47,674 bases of DNA from Bacteroidota bacterium (GTDB lineage Bacteria > Bacteroidota > Bacteroidia > AKYH767-A > 2013-40CM-41-45): assembly GCA_026391975.1 (NCBI GenBank), contig JAPLDB010000081.1, positions 937 through 48,610 of the forward strand, written 5' to 3'. Of the stretch, positions 1-7,716 are shown in pieces; the stretch's first letter is position 1; every line of letters begins with the position of its first letter. The notes beneath the pieces were generated by a model that made no database searches, was not told the DNA's origin, and saw only the letters and a list, made by a program, of their open reading frames with translations. The position numbers were made by a program, and so were the translations under genes.

Positions 1-213
1 GTGGCTGAACCTTTACATCATATCGAAAATATTTACAAATCCCTTTCACTTGCCGGATTTGAAAATGCAAAACCACATTTTGAAGAAGAGCTCAAAGCTT
101 ACAGGGACTACAGTAAAAATAAGTTTACCATGGATGAGGCGCTTGCGGAAAAGATTGCAGTAAGATTTTCTTTTGCCTTTGAGAAACTGGGGTATAGTAG
201 AAATAAAAGGTAG
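1..213 (+). CDS. Probable sulfotransferase, C-terminal end (5' truncated by window)
   Basis: The reading frame is open from the first base and stops at a TAG at 211-213, so only the last ~70 residues are visible. They are charged and helical, with the pattern IYKSLSLAGFE, a following KPHFEEEL stretch, then YRDYSKNKF and a terminal FEKLGY. In my memory this resembles the C-terminal helices of sulfotransferase-family proteins, which transfer sulfate from PAPS. The catalytic PAPS-binding region would lie outside the window, so the call rests on overall pattern only. It converges with the AMP-ligase gene that ends at 437. Confidence 0.4.
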   Translation: MAEPLHHIENIYKSLSLAGFENAKPHFEEELKAYRDYSKNKFTMDEALAEKIAVRFSFAFEKLGYSRNKR

Positions 214-235
214 TGCGTCAGATTTAATTTTAATG

Positions 236-283
236 ATTCCTCTCTCGCTCCCGAAGTTTCGGGACGAGATCGGAATGACAAAT
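236..283. repeat. Palindromic dispersed repeat (TCCCGA family)
   Basis: A hairpin is formed by TCTCG-C-TCCCGAA (243-255) and TTCGGGA-CGAGA (258-269) around a two-base loop, followed by TCGGAATGACA. A related perfect palindrome lies at 18784-18807 and a related half-element at 18828-18854. It sits between two convergent genes and could also stop transcription, although no clear T-run follows. Confidence 0.6.
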
Positions 284-436
284 AAGTTGGGTCTAAGGAT
301 GGCGGAAGGAAACATTTTCCTCAATTTCGAAATTTTGTCCTTCCGCCTATATCACATTTGTATGTAATTATGACTGAATTGCCTCGAACTTTTTGGAAGC
401 GGATCTGAAAATCTCCACCTTTAGTGAAATCAGGTT

Positions 437-1873
437 TCATGATCGTTTGATCTTTCCCGTTTTTGTCTTGCGGATTTCATCAACAAAAAATATCCTTTGC
501 GGCACTTTGTACGAAAGCAAGTGTTCGCGGCAATGTGAAATAATTTTTTCAATATCCTTTTCAGAATCCCGCTTCAATACAATTTCAGCTTCTACCAGTT
601 CACCGGTAACGGGATGTTTGCCTCCGTACACCCGGCAATCTTCCACATCAGGATGAAGTTTCAAAATGGCTTCTACTTCTTCAGGAAAAACTTTATTGCC
701 CGAGACATTAATCATGGATTTGCTTCTGCCTTTGATATAAACAAAACCATCCCTATCCATTTCTGCAATGTCGCCGGTAAGAAACCAGGATTCCGCCAGC
801 ACTTCGTCCAGCGCTATCACCGGCCATAAATAACCTGAAAACATGCCGGGACCTTTGATTGCAAATGCACCCTGAAGTCCTAATGACAAAGCTTTTCCAT
901 ACGCATCAAGGATTGCTGCAGTATATCCGGGTAATGCTTTTCCGATGCTTTCACTCCTTTTGTTTTCCCTTTCATTATTAATAAAAGGGAGTCCGATTTC
1001 AATGATGCCATATGCCTGCGAAACAGGAATGTCGTATTTGTCAAAGAATGCCTGACTGACGACAGGTTCAAGCAAGGCAGAAGTAGAAATTGCCTTTTTC
1101 AGTGTTTCAAATTTGCCAGTGCTTTTTTCGGCTGCAAGCAAGCGATAATGCAGAGGAGAGGCATAGAGGTGAGTGGCATGAAACCTGTTCGCATTTAAAA
1201 TAATTGACTCCGCGGTAAAATGATCTGAGATGATCATGCAGACACCGTAACGAATATATAGTAACACAGAAACGACAAAGTGAAATGCCATCGGAAGCAC
1301 CCAAAGCATTACATCATTTTCATTCAGCATTAATCCAGTGTTTGCTGCTGCTGAGCGTTCAAATACTGCACGGTGAGAAATGACCACCCCTTTTGAATCT
1401 CCTGTAGTTCCCGAGCTTGGGCGGATAAATGCAGCACCCGGAAATACAGCATCAATGTTTTGGGATTTTATTTGAGAGAAGATGTACAAATCAAATTCTT
1501 CGCTCAGATCAATCTTCTCAGCACCGCCGGAAAAAGAAAATCTGTTCCCTTTTTCTGCGAGAAGGACATTAATGGAAGCTTCCTGAAATAAATGTTCAAC
1601 TTCACTACCCTGTGTGCCTGAAAGAACGGGCATTGCAATCGCGCCAGCCTTTGCACATGCAAACAATCCAAATACAAAAGAGCATCTGTTGCCGCAAACA
1701 AATCCGATTCCTTTTCCACGGAGATCTACTGCAGATTCCAGCTTATCGCAAAGCAAAAGTGCTGATTCATGCAACTCCGCAAATGAGATGTTTTTACCAT
1801 GTTCAATGATTGCCGGGCGATCATTCCACTTTGCAGCTGCTTCTTCAAGAATAGAAAATACATGTTTACTCAT
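437..1873 (-). CDS. AMP-forming acyl/aryl ligase (ANL superfamily)
   Basis: A 478-residue stand-alone adenylating enzyme that would activate a carboxylic acid as its acyl-adenylate and load it on CoA or a carrier protein. Visible motifs are the phosphate-binding SGTTGDSKGV at 154-163, AYGIIEIG (A5), the hinge region around TGDIAEMDRDGFVYIKGRS (A7/A8), and the C-terminal TGKIKR with the catalytic Lys474. Its first 8 bases overlap the end of the oxidoreductase gene upstream, so it is the last gene of a four-gene minus-strand operon that also encodes an acyl carrier protein. The obvious hypothesis is loading of a starter acid onto that carrier. The substrate cannot be read from the sequence. Its start was placed at the ATG that overlaps the previous stop. 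Confidence 0.88.
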   Translation of the reverse strand: MSKHVFSILEEAAAKWNDRPAIIEHGKNISFAELHESALLLCDKLESAVDLRGKGIGFVCGNRCSFVFGLFACAKAGAIAMPVLSGTQGSEVEHLFQEASINVLLAEKGNRFSFSGGAEKIDLSEEFDLYIFSQIKSQNIDAVFPGAAFIRPSSGTTGDSKGVVISHRAVFERSAAANTGLMLNENDVMLWVLPMAFHFVVSVLLYIRYGVCMIISDHFTAESIILNANRFHATHLYASPLHYRLLAAEKSTGKFETLKKAISTSALLEPVVSQAFFDKYDIPVSQAYGIIEIGLPFINNERENKRSESIGKALPGYTAAILDAYGKALSLGLQGAFAIKGPGMFSGYLWPVIALDEVLAESWFLTGDIAEMDRDGFVYIKGRSKSMINVSGNKVFPEEVEAILKLHPDVEDCRVYGGKHPVTGELVEAEIVLKRDSEKDIEKIISHCREHLLSYKVPQRIFFVDEIRKTKTGKIKRS

Positions 1874-3116
1874 TTCTTTTCAAGCATTTTTTTTTGATGT
1901 ATTCAATAGCGATATTCCTTTCTTTAGCACTTGCTTTAAAGGATGCAAGTACTCCGGCTGCATACCCTGTTCCAAGACATGTTCCGATTACACGTGCGCT
2001 TGCTATTGCTTTTTCGCCGGCTGAAATAATTTTGCCTGCAAAAAATAAATTTTCTTTTTCACCTGATTCAAGGCACCCGGCTGGTATAGAATAAAAATCA
2101 TTTTCAGGTAAAAAAGTCATTTCAACTCTTTTATTTCCTGTGCGCCAGTATTCTACAGGCCAGGCACCGTTGCAAATGCCATCAACTCTTTTTTTGCATG
2201 ACAATACATCTTCATCTGTGAGCGTATCTTTTCCTCTTGCACGTATTCCTGTTCTCACGCCCACTTCACCGGCGATCCATTCCATTTCTGAATGTTCAAA
2301 ACCCGGAACGGACAATTTAAGAAAATTACAAATTTCGCTTACCAATACCCTGGCTTTTACATCGACGGATGCAAGATCTTCGCCTCCGGTCTTCCATGGC
2401 AACCCCATCTTCATTTGAACAGATTTATTAGAAAGTGAATGGGGAATTATGCCCAGCAGGTTGTAATATTCAGGTACTTTGCTTTCTTCAATCAATAATG
2501 TAATCTTTTTAAGAAGTAAATAGCTTAACTGAAATTCGTCGGCATCAGAAATATTTTTCAGTGAAAAAACAATTGCTGCTGCCTGGTATTCTTCATCGCT
2601 GATGAAATTATGATTCACTGACGTACAAATAATTCCCTCACCCGAACAATCAATAACGCATTCAGGAACAATTTTCATATTTTCATTTCCACGAGAACAA
2701 TAAACAGCAGTTATTCTTTTCGATGAAGATTCTACTCGTTCGACGCAAGTTTCATAAAGGGTTGTTATTCCATTACCGGAAAGAAAAGCTCTTGCAGTTT
2801 TTTCAAAATCGGCCGGATGAGAAGGTAAAAACCAGAGTCCTTCTGAAAACAGTACAGGTGATTTGCCACTGATCTTCATTAATCTCTCTGCAAAAAGTTT
2901 CGGGAAACCATGCAATACATATTGCGGAGATCTTTGAGAACGCAGATACAAGCCGCAAACAGTACCAACTGCAGATGCAGTGGCTCTACCACCCGGAAAA
3001 GAATTTTTTTCGGCAATACAGACGCTCATTCCCAATTCCGAGGCAGCTACAGCAGCGGCAATACCTGCAGGGCCGGCGCCGGCAATGAAAATGTCTGTTT
3101 TGATAATCTGCTCCAC
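1866..3116 (-). CDS. FAD-dependent oxidoreductase (FAD_oxidored-like)
   Basis: A 416-residue flavoprotein. The N-terminus has the dinucleotide-binding fold FIAGAGPAGIAAAVAA (GxGxxG at 13-18) followed by an acidic strand end and PGGRA. The C-terminal third carries a second FAD-contact segment around LFFAGKIISAGEKAI. This layout fits the broad FAD_oxidored/FAD-dependent oxidoreductase group, whose members oxidise varied substrates. It starts with GTG at 3114-3116, directly after the TGA of the condensation-like gene, and overlaps the ligase gene by 8 bases, so translation is probably coupled. By context it may oxidise a carrier-bound acyl group or tailor the final product; the substrate is unknown. 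Confidence 0.8.
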   Translation of the reverse strand: MEQIIKTDIFIAGAGPAGIAAAVAASELGMSVCIAEKNSFPGGRATASAVGTVCGLYLRSQRSPQYVLHGFPKLFAERLMKISGKSPVLFSEGLWFLPSHPADFEKTARAFLSGNGITTLYETCVERVESSSKRITAVYCSRGNENMKIVPECVIDCSGEGIICTSVNHNFISDEEYQAAAIVFSLKNISDADEFQLSYLLLKKITLLIEESKVPEYYNLLGIIPHSLSNKSVQMKMGLPWKTGGEDLASVDVKARVLVSEICNFLKLSVPGFEHSEMEWIAGEVGVRTGIRARGKDTLTDEDVLSCKKRVDGICNGAWPVEYWRTGNKRVEMTFLPENDFYSIPAGCLESGEKENLFFAGKIISAGEKAIASARVIGTCLGTGYAAGVLASFKASAKERNIAIEYIKKKCLKRNE

Positions 3117-4388
3117 TCAGGTAATTAGGTTTTCGCGGATGGATTGAAGAAACTCTCTCGCCTGATTTTTAGTCATCCGGCTTTCATCAAAACTAAGAAT
3201 GATTTTTAGTTTACCGGCGAATTCATGAAAAACAATATTTAATCCCGGAGGTGTAATCACCGGTGCATAATGCGTTACATCAACAACATGGCAATCGCCG
3301 AACGACTTATTTTCCAGTCGCGAATTGGCCAATAATGAAAAAGCAAATGATCCGGCATGGCCATTGGTTGGAAGGTCAATAAATGCACGATACACCGGTG
3401 CCGGAATAAATCTGAACAGATCAAGCAATGTGCTGAACTTTTCCGGCATCTTTCTCCTTGCCTGCATGATCATCTGCCCGGAAAAAGATCGTGAAATATC
3501 TTTTACATTTTTTATTTCATCTGCCTTTGCATGAAAGTAAATATAAGAATGAAAATTTGAAAGTACCACATTTTTGTATTCAGGCGGCCTTCTTGCGAGC
3601 GGGACTGCGATGAAATATATTCCCTTTTCTCCGGCTAGCAATTCATTATGCCGGTTGAATGAAAACAAAGAGCAGCCCAGATAAAAAGAGAGCGCATTCG
3701 TCCCTATCTCCAGTGAAGCGGCTTGTTTAATTTTTTCTGTTTCAGCTATCGTGAATTCAAGTTTTTCAAATGCCGCTTTGCATTTAGCTGACTTTACAGA
3801 GAGGCGCCTCATATTCCAGGCAGTTCTGGCAGCCACAAAAAAAGTTGCCTCGACCGTTTCCCTGAATTTAACAAAAAATGATTTTGCAGGACCTTTCTCT
3901 TCCGGTCTTTGAATAACTACTTGATCTGCAAAAACAGATCCAAGCAGATTTTCCATTCCCGCATAATCCATTAAGGTATGATTGACAGAGAATACAATGT
4001 GTGTTTTATCCTGATAATAAATAACGTCTATGTGAACAGATGAACCGGTTATCAAATTGCAATCGCGGGTGAGGGCTAGCTGCAGCGCTTCTTCAGAATT
4101 TTCCTGAGCGTGAAAATCAATAAATTTTTCAGTGTCAGGAGAAACGGTTTTTGGTTCAAAATAAAAAAGCGCTGAGTACCAATTTTTCCTCAGGGAAATG
4201 CCAGTCAAAAAACTGATGGCTTCATTCAAAGAAATATTTTTGCGAAAATCAGTTTCTGATACCTGCCCGTTTAGGGTAACCACGGCGCGGATTACATTTC
4301 CTACTCCGGTATTTTTTCTGGCGACAGAATCAAAAAAAAGTTGAAACCGGTCTGCGCCATTCAGGTGGTATTTTGTATTGCCGTTCAC
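3117..4388 (-). CDS. Condensation-domain-like acyltransferase (HxxxD)
   Basis: A 423-residue protein without signal peptide or membrane segments. Its length suits the chloramphenicol-acetyltransferase/NRPS condensation/WS-DGAT superfamily. The segment IVFSVNHTLMDYAGM (131-145) holds an HxxxD motif (H137, D141) in the expected place, and the C-terminal GLNIVFHEFAGKLKIILSFD resembles the closing strands of that fold. The first His of the NRPS HHxxxDG motif is Asn here. It overlaps the acyl carrier protein gene by 4 bases (ATGA) and abuts the oxidoreductase gene. The likely role is joining a carrier-bound acyl group to an amine or alcohol acceptor. I do not recognise a characterised homologue. 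Confidence 0.65.
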   Translation of the reverse strand: MNGNTKYHLNGADRFQLFFDSVARKNTGVGNVIRAVVTLNGQVSETDFRKNISLNEAISFLTGISLRKNWYSALFYFEPKTVSPDTEKFIDFHAQENSEEALQLALTRDCNLITGSSVHIDVIYYQDKTHIVFSVNHTLMDYAGMENLLGSVFADQVVIQRPEEKGPAKSFFVKFRETVEATFFVAARTAWNMRRLSVKSAKCKAAFEKLEFTIAETEKIKQAASLEIGTNALSFYLGCSLFSFNRHNELLAGEKGIYFIAVPLARRPPEYKNVVLSNFHSYIYFHAKADEIKNVKDISRSFSGQMIMQARRKMPEKFSTLLDLFRFIPAPVYRAFIDLPTNGHAGSFAFSLLANSRLENKSFGDCHVVDVTHYAPVITPPGLNIVFHEFAGKLKIILSFDESRMTKNQAREFLQSIRENLIT

Positions 4389-4630
4389 CGGTTGAGATTC
4401 ATAAAACAGGTAACAATTGAATCCAGCGATTTAAGATTTTCCGGTGTATAGGCATGATCAGGAAATGACAATCCCGTTCTGCGCTCCAAAAACAGAACGA
4501 GCTCAATGATGCGAAATGAATCCATGCCCAGGCTCTTTAATTCCTGATTGGGCAGAATTTTTTCCGGGGCTAAGTCAAGTTGCTTTGAGATAAACCCAAC
4601 TGCATCTTCCATAGTATTTTTCTGATCCAT
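4385..4630 (-). CDS. Acyl/peptidyl carrier protein
   Basis: An 81-residue four-helix carrier protein with the phosphopantetheine attachment motif LGMDSFRIIEL; the modified serine is Ser38. The rest (TMEDAVGFISKQL at the start, the acidic stretch after the motif) fits PF00550. It is the first gene of the minus-strand operon and overlaps the condensation-like gene by 4 bases. No ketosynthase or multidomain synthase is nearby, so it is a discrete carrier dedicated to this locus rather than the fatty-acid ACP, which usually sits beside fabF. It would need a phosphopantetheinyl transferase encoded elsewhere. Confidence 0.88.
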   Translation of the reverse strand: MDQKNTMEDAVGFISKQLDLAPEKILPNQELKSLGMDSFRIIELVLFLERRTGLSFPDHAYTPENLKSLDSIVTCFMNLNR

Positions 4631-4655
4631 CGTCGTTTTGAAAATTATTGCGGCG

Positions 4656-4663
4656 CAAATTTA
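4656..4663 (-). promoter_or_regulatory. Bacteroidota -7 box for the carrier-protein operon
   Basis: Read on the minus strand this is TAAATTTG, an exact match to the Bacteroidota TAnnTTTG element, 25 bases before the ATG at 4630. No clear -33 TTG was found. It lies in the 76-base divergent gap shared with the desaturase gene. Confidence 0.5.
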
Positions 4664-4706
4664 GCTTAACTGTTGAAACTCCCGGTATAATAGCCCTGAA
4701 TCGTGT

Positions 4707-6212
4707 ATGTTTGCTCCCCAAATGCAGGAGAAAAGGAGCCAAAAGAAAGCCGTCGTCATTGGTGCAGGGGTCGCCGGGTTAGCAGCATCTATTCGTCTTG
4801 CAAAATCAGGTTTCCATGTTCAGCTCGTTGAATCCAATGATCAGGTCGGAGGCAATATCAGGGAAATCAGGTCGGGGCCATTCAGGTTCGACACAGGGCC
4901 ATCTATCCTGACCAAGCCGGAATACATCAGCGAACTTTTTCTACTCTGGAATAAAAACCCCGAAGATTACATCCGATTTTTGCAAGTAGAACCACTCTTC
5001 AGAAATTTTTTTTCAGACGGGACCTTTATCAACTCATTCACCGACCGTAAAAAATTTGAAGCGGAATTAAAACAAAAATCCCATGAGCACTTCAGCCAGG
5101 TGAATAAACTTTTGGATGAATCGGGTGAAATATTCAGACTTACACATGAGGTGTTTCTGGAGCGCTCTCTGCATGTTGCGAAAAATTACCTGAACTGGCC
5201 AACCCTTCGTGGAATTTTTCGCTTCAACAGAATTCGTGCTTTTCAAAGTATGCACAACTACAACAGGAAAAAGTTTAAAGATGAGAGGCTTGTTCAGCTC
5301 TTCAACCGTTATGCAAGTTATAATGGTTCCAATCCCTTTGAGGCTCCGGCTACATTAAATGTAATTACACATTTTGCTGTGAATGGCGGTTCGTTCCTAC
5401 CTGAAGGTGGAATGATCAGCATCACAAAAGCGTTGAAAAAACTGGCTGAGGAAACAGGCGTAGAAATAAAGCTGAATAGTCCTGTAACAAAAATTTGTCA
5501 TGAAAAAGGAAAAGTGACAGGCGTTGAAACCAACGGAAGTTTTATACCGGCAGATGTGGTGTTAAGCAATGCAGACATACATTATACTTATAGAAAATTA
5601 CTGCCGGAAATTCCAATGCCGAAAATTATTGCAGAGCAACCGCGGTCAAGCTCTGTTATAGTTTTTTACTGGGGAATTAATAAGATAATTCCAAATCTTG
5701 AACTCCACAATACGTTCTTTGGAAAAAGTGATATTGCTGAATATGATGCATTGTTTAAAAAAGAGACGATCTGTGACGATCCTACTGTCTATCTCTACAA
5801 CTCTTCATCGCTGAATCCTTCCGATGCTCCCGAAGGAATGTCGAACTGGTTTGTGATGGTATCGGCGCCATTCAACAACGGGCAGGACTGGGAAAAAACA
5901 ACAGCAGAATTAAGAAAGAATGTTTTGAGAAAATTATCTGAAGTACTTCATGAAGACGTATCTGCTTTGATCGTTTCCGAAAAAATAATGACCCCTCCGA
6001 TGATCGAGAAAAACACCAATGCCTGGCTGGGATCCATTTACGGGAATAGCAGCAATAAAATATTTTCAGCTTTCCTCCGGCACGCCAACTTTAGCAGGAA
6101 AATAAAAGGCCTCTATTTCAGTGGAGGAAGCGTACACCCGGGTGCAGGTATTCCTTTGTGCCTGTTGTCTGCAAAAATTACAAGCGAACTTATTTCCAGG
6201 CGTGTAAAATAA
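4707..6212 (+). CDS. CrtI-family FAD-dependent desaturase/isomerase
   Basis: A 501-residue phytoene-desaturase-type flavoprotein. The N-terminal VVIGAGVAGLAASIRLA (GxGxxG at 19-24), then GGNIRE and FRFDTGPSIL, and the C-terminal YFSGGSVHPGAGIPLCLLSA are hallmarks of CrtI/CrtN/CrtD enzymes, which desaturate or isomerise polyene chains. No crtB, crtY or crtZ is present, so a carotenoid role is not supported by neighbours. Divergence from the carrier-protein operon across 76 bases suggests joint control and possibly a polyene or unsaturated acyl substrate. The start is uncertain: a -7-like TATGTTTG at 4706-4713 overlaps the first ATG (4707), so the ATG at 4722 may be the real start. Confidence 0.85.
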   Translation: MFAPQMQEKRSQKKAVVIGAGVAGLAASIRLAKSGFHVQLVESNDQVGGNIREIRSGPFRFDTGPSILTKPEYISELFLLWNKNPEDYIRFLQVEPLFRNFFSDGTFINSFTDRKKFEAELKQKSHEHFSQVNKLLDESGEIFRLTHEVFLERSLHVAKNYLNWPTLRGIFRFNRIRAFQSMHNYNRKKFKDERLVQLFNRYASYNGSNPFEAPATLNVITHFAVNGGSFLPEGGMISITKALKKLAEETGVEIKLNSPVTKICHEKGKVTGVETNGSFIPADVVLSNADIHYTYRKLLPEIPMPKIIAEQPRSSSVIVFYWGINKIIPNLELHNTFFGKSDIAEYDALFKKETICDDPTVYLYNSSSLNPSDAPEGMSNWFVMVSAPFNNGQDWEKTTAELRKNVLRKLSEVLHEDVSALIVSEKIMTPPMIEKNTNAWLGSIYGNSSNKIFSAFLRHANFSRKIKGLYFSGGSVHPGAGIPLCLLSAKITSELISRRVK

Positions 6213-6251
6213 GAGCAGGAACTTTTTATTTTTACCCGCAAGAAAAAACCA

Positions 6252-6557
6252 ATGATCATTTACAACGTTACCGTTAACATTGAAGCAGATATCCATGATG
6301 AGTGGCTTGCATGGATGAAAGAATTGCACATACCTGAGGTTATGCGCACAGGAAAATTTACAACGAGCAGGATACTGCGTATCATCGGCGATGAAGATTC
6401 CGGCGGCAAAACTTACAGCATACAGTATTCCTGCAACAACATGAGCGACTTTCTCGAATATGAACATGACCATGCGCAGGCTTTGCGTGCGGAGCATACG
6501 GCAAAATTCAAAGATAAATTTATTGCCTTCCGGACATTACTGGAAGTTGTTGACTGA
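6252..6557 (+). CDS. DUF4286 family protein
   Basis: A 101-residue soluble protein beginning MIIYNVTVNIE with a HDEWLAWMKELHIPEVM segment. I recognise this as the DUF4286 family, a small alpha/beta barrel-like protein of unknown function common in Bacteroidota. It begins 39 bases after the desaturase gene and lies 3 bases before the DUF1571 gene, so the latter two are very likely co-transcribed. No catalytic motif is evident. Confidence 0.8.
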   Translation: MIIYNVTVNIEADIHDEWLAWMKELHIPEVMRTGKFTTSRILRIIGDEDSGGKTYSIQYSCNNMSDFLEYEHDHAQALRAEHTAKFKDKFIAFRTLLEVVD

Positions 6558-6560
6558 AGA

Positions 6561-7406
6561 ATGCTGCGATTACTCGTTTTACTATTAATTCCATCTCTTC
6601 TTTTCGGACAATCCACAGAGAAAAAAGAAAGGCTTGTGCTGGATCAGATGACTGCCGCATGCGCTAATCTCAAGAGTGCCTCATTTATTCTGAATACTAC
6701 TGAACGGGTTAAGAATGGCACTGTTGAAAAAGGAGAGATCCTTGTCAAATTACTTCACGCTCCACTCCGAATGTATCTGCACATGTTTGCTCCCAGAAAA
6801 GGGGTAGAAATTCTTTACCGCAGTGGAGAATGGAACAATCATCTTTATATCTCCCCAAATTCTTTTCCATACATCAACCTGAAACTTAGTCCGAACAGTA
6901 TGCTGGTTCGGGAAAGTTCGCATCATACTGTACTGGACATTGGATTTGACTACCTGATTAAAATGATCGGTCATTACAGATCTGCATTTGGAGAAAAGCT
7001 TTTCGATTATCTCAGCATTGCAGATACTGTTCAGTTTGAACTTCGCAGCTGTGTGAAAATGGAGTTTGATTATCCTGACTTTGCCTATACAACGCAAACA
7101 GCAAAAGAAGGTGAGAGTCTGGTTGATATTGCAGCGAGAAATTTTGTGAATGAATATATGTTGGTGTGCGCCAATAAGGATGTGGAAGATGTTTATGATA
7201 TTAAAGCAGGACAGCAGATACGCGTGCCAAACATGTTCGGCAGAAAGATGATCTTTTACATTGACCTGAATACCATGTTGCCATTGGTTCAGGAGATCCA
7301 TGACGATAAAGGATTTTTTGAAAAGTACGAATACAAAAGCTTCGTATTTAATCCCGTTTTTCAGCCAGCTGAGTTTACTTCAGGGTATGAAGGATATGGA
7401 TTTTGA
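6561..7406 (+). CDS. DUF1571 exported protein with LysM-like segment
   Basis: A 281-residue protein with a short hydrophobic signal peptide (MLRLLVLLLIPSLLFGQS), so probably periplasmic. The body (LVKLLHAPLRMYLHMF, VLDIGFDYLIKMI, FYIDLNTMLPLVQEIHD) matches my memory of DUF1571, a lipoprotein-carrier-like beta fold of unknown role. Residues about 178-224 read as a LysM module (EGESLVDIAARNF, then IKAGQQIRVPN), which would bind GlcNAc-containing glycans such as peptidoglycan. It follows DUF4286 by 3 bases. Its 3' end is repeated in tandem immediately downstream (7463-7590). Confidence 0.75.
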   Translation: MLRLLVLLLIPSLLFGQSTEKKERLVLDQMTAACANLKSASFILNTTERVKNGTVEKGEILVKLLHAPLRMYLHMFAPRKGVEILYRSGEWNNHLYISPNSFPYINLKLSPNSMLVRESSHHTVLDIGFDYLIKMIGHYRSAFGEKLFDYLSIADTVQFELRSCVKMEFDYPDFAYTTQTAKEGESLVDIAARNFVNEYMLVCANKDVEDVYDIKAGQQIRVPNMFGRKMIFYIDLNTMLPLVQEIHDDKGFFEKYEYKSFVFNPVFQPAEFTSGYEGYGF

Positions 7407-7414
7407 GTTAATTT

Positions 7415-7569
7415 CTCGCAAAGGCACAAAGCACGCAAAGGTAAAAGTAAATAGACCCTCTTAAAAGTTTCGTCTTCAATCCGGTTTTTCAGCCTGCAGA
7501 GTTTAATTCAGGGTATGAAGGATATGGGTTTTAAGTTAATTTCTCGCAAAGGCGCAAAGCACGCAAAGG
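7415..7569. repeat. CGCAAAG-family dispersed repeat (two copies)
   Basis: CTCGCAAAGGCACAAAGCACGCAAAGG-type sequence at 7415-7441 and again at 7543-7569, within the tandem duplication. Related sequence occurs at 8506-8569 as an inverted pair and at 17059-17085. The rest of the gap to 7716 holds no gene that I can see. Confidence 0.6.
7463..7536 (+). pseudogene. Remnant 3' end of a second DUF1571 gene copy
   Basis: Twenty-three codons plus a stop, in the same frame sense as the C-terminus of the gene ending at 7406: identical residues except Thr to Asn, with seven silent codon changes and TGA replaced by TAA. There is no start or domain, so it is not a functional gene. The silent pattern suggests the copy diverged while still under protein-level selection, as in a paralogue or an allele from another strain, and was truncated later. 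Confidence 0.6.
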
Positions 7570-7716
7570 TAAAACCGAATAGACCTACTTAGCCGGCTTT
7601 TGACCTCGTGCCTTCGCACGCTGAAGCATTAATCCAGACGCCCGTAACGGCTTCGAATAGGATAGGTTACCCTTAAATATTTTTTCTTTCAAAACCACAG
7701 ATTACCTTTGAAACCA

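Larger units (their letters stand above)
7335..7590 (+). repeat. Tandem duplication, 2 x 128 bases (gene tail plus downstream)
   Basis: Unit 1 is 7335-7462 and unit 2 is 7463-7590, aligned without gaps at an offset of exactly 128. Unit 1 covers the last 24 codons (with stop) of the DUF1571 gene plus downstream sequence. In unit 2 the same frame still reads KSFVFNPVFQPAEF and ends at TAA. I count about 15 mismatches in 128. In the coding part, differences are almost all third-position silent changes. Confidence 0.9.

Noticed and set aside
1614-2024. 136-codon open frame opposite the ligase/oxidoreductase junction
   Set aside because: Antisense to two well-supported genes with low-complexity composition; no evidence of translation.
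4707-6212. Naming the desaturase crtI
   Set aside because: No crtB or other carotenoid gene is near, and CrtI-like enzymes also act on non-carotenoid polyenes, so the symbol was withheld.
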